Shown: positions 12,987 to 14,987 of the stretch, piece by piece
How the letters are laid out: the number at the start of each line of letters is the position of its first letter
How positions within the stretch are numbered: the first letter of the stretch is position 1
Assembly (NCBI RefSeq): GCF_000961885.1
Contig: NZ_JZKH01000135.1
Span: 1-14,987, forward strand
DNA: 14,987 nt
Direction of reading: 5' to 3'
DNA from: Streptomyces rubellomurinus
GTDB taxonomy: Bacteria > Actinomycetota > Actinomycetes > Streptomycetales > Streptomycetaceae
Notes under the pieces: model-generated
Databases searched by the model: none
Seen by the model: only the letters and a program-made list of their open reading frames with translations
What the model was told of the DNA's origin: nothing
Translations under genes and position numbers: made by a program

Positions 12987-13082
12987 CGGTTCCCCGGCGC
13001 ACGTAGGTGGCGTGGATAGGGCGGGGAAGGTGGCATGCCGCGTAGGTAGACGCACGACGCTGTGGGCCTGACGCGCACTCGG

Positions 13083-13088
13083 AGTGTA
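13083..13088 (-). promoter_or_regulatory. Possible serA -10 box
   Basis: The minus strand reads TACACT, matching TAnnnT, about 20 bases beyond the hairpin that closes the ilvBNC region. It would give a leader of about 110 bases. No -35 hexamer is recognisable 17-18 bases upstream, so the call is weak. Confidence 0.25.
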
Positions 13089-13106
13089 TCGACGGGCTGG
13101 GTAGCA

Positions 13107-13147
13107 GGCTGCTCCCGTCCGGCGAAATCACCCGGACGAGAGCAGCC
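13107..13147 (-). terminator. Hairpin after ilvC, end of the ilvBNC operon
   Basis: Sixteen-base arms (13107-13122 and 13132-13147) enclose a nine-base loop, starting 41 bases past the ilvC stop. On the minus strand all pairs form, with one U-G wobble. On the plus strand the same position is a C-A mismatch, so the structure is built for the minus-strand RNA. There is no U-tract, and partial read-through into serA is possible. Confidence 0.7.
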
Positions 13148-13188
13148 TACTTGTACAACGCAGTTACATAATCGGGGCCCGGGAGGGC

Positions 13189-14823
<1,635 letters not shown>

Positions 14824-14850
14824 TCAGTCGTTCTGGAGTAGGAGGGGCGG

Positions 14851-14987
14851 TCAGTCGAGGTCGTCGCCGAAGTCGGGCCGGACGCCCTTGGCGAACTGGA
14901 TCTCGTCGTTGCTGGTGCCGGCCGCGACCATCGGCCAGACCATGGCGTCCTGGTGGACGATGAAGTCGATGACGACCGGGCGGTCGT
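14851..14987 (-). CDS. ilvB: Acetolactate synthase large subunit, C-terminal end (partial)
   Basis: The minus-strand frame entering at the right edge gives the last 44 residues before a TGA at 14853-14851. It reads [20 protein letters not shown], then [20 protein letters not shown] and DDLD. This is the C-terminal tail of the thiamine-diphosphate-dependent catalytic subunit. That subunit condenses two pyruvates, or pyruvate with 2-ketobutyrate. The family is clear from the [15 protein letters not shown] segment and the ilvN gene directly downstream. Catalytic and cofactor motifs lie outside the window. Confidence 0.92.
   Translation of the reverse strand, partial: DRPVVIDFIVHQDAMVWPMVAAGTSNDEIQFAKGVRPDFGDDLD

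Overview
The window is very GC-rich. Its codon third positions are almost all G or C, GTG starts are common, U-tract terminators are scarce, and the gene set is typical of actinomycetes. Gene order and protein sequences fit a Streptomycetaceae chromosome (Streptomyces, Kitasatospora or a close relative). Most of the window is core metabolism: branched-chain amino acid and serine biosynthesis, almost all on the minus strand.

Layout from left to right. (1) Bases 1-187, plus strand: the C-terminal end of a conservon-type (CvnD-like) ATP/GTP-binding protein, closed by a perfect hairpin at 230-267 that it shares with the convergent cimA. (2) Bases 284-4612, minus strand: leuB, ilvE and cimA in transcription order. 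Each gene has its own upstream region with recognisable control signals. The cimA leader (1889-2249) holds a short Ser/Leu/Ile-containing reading frame, a pause-type hairpin and a true U-tract terminator whose arms can re-pair, so it looks like an attenuator. leuB appears to be read from a leaderless transcript. (3) Bases 4796-7285, plus strand: a large YfhO-family membrane protein. It converges on (4) 7350-10688, minus strand: a secreted subtilisin-like peptidase with a PA-type insert. The two are separated by a perfect 16-bp hairpin. (5) Bases 10923-11081, minus strand: a 52-residue basic protein of unknown function with a textbook ribosome binding site. A near-perfect 20-bp operator-like palindrome lies about 180 bases upstream of it. 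(6) Bases 11366-14987, minus strand: ilvB (last 44 codons only), ilvN and ilvC as one operon, then serA behind a hairpin.

How the genes fit together. IlvB and IlvN (acetohydroxyacid synthase) and IlvC make the dihydroxy acids leading to valine, isoleucine and leucine. CimA makes citramalate from pyruvate and acetyl-CoA, a threonine-independent entry to 2-ketobutyrate and isoleucine. LeuB serves the leucine branch and can also act on the CimA-derived methylmalate. IlvE performs the final transamination, and SerA starts serine synthesis from 3-phosphoglycerate. The YfhO protein, the peptidase and the small protein have no evident metabolic link to these and look like cell-envelope or accessory genes lying between leuB and serA.

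I see no mobile element, CRISPR array, tRNA, rRNA or phage gene, and no clear multi-gene undescribed system. The most novel material is non-coding: the cimA leader, the TSS-proximal dyad of ilvE, the leaderless leuB promoter with a dyad over its -35 box, the hairpin that displays the serA ribosome binding site in its loop, and the orphan palindrome. The small protein is the main unknown coding gene.
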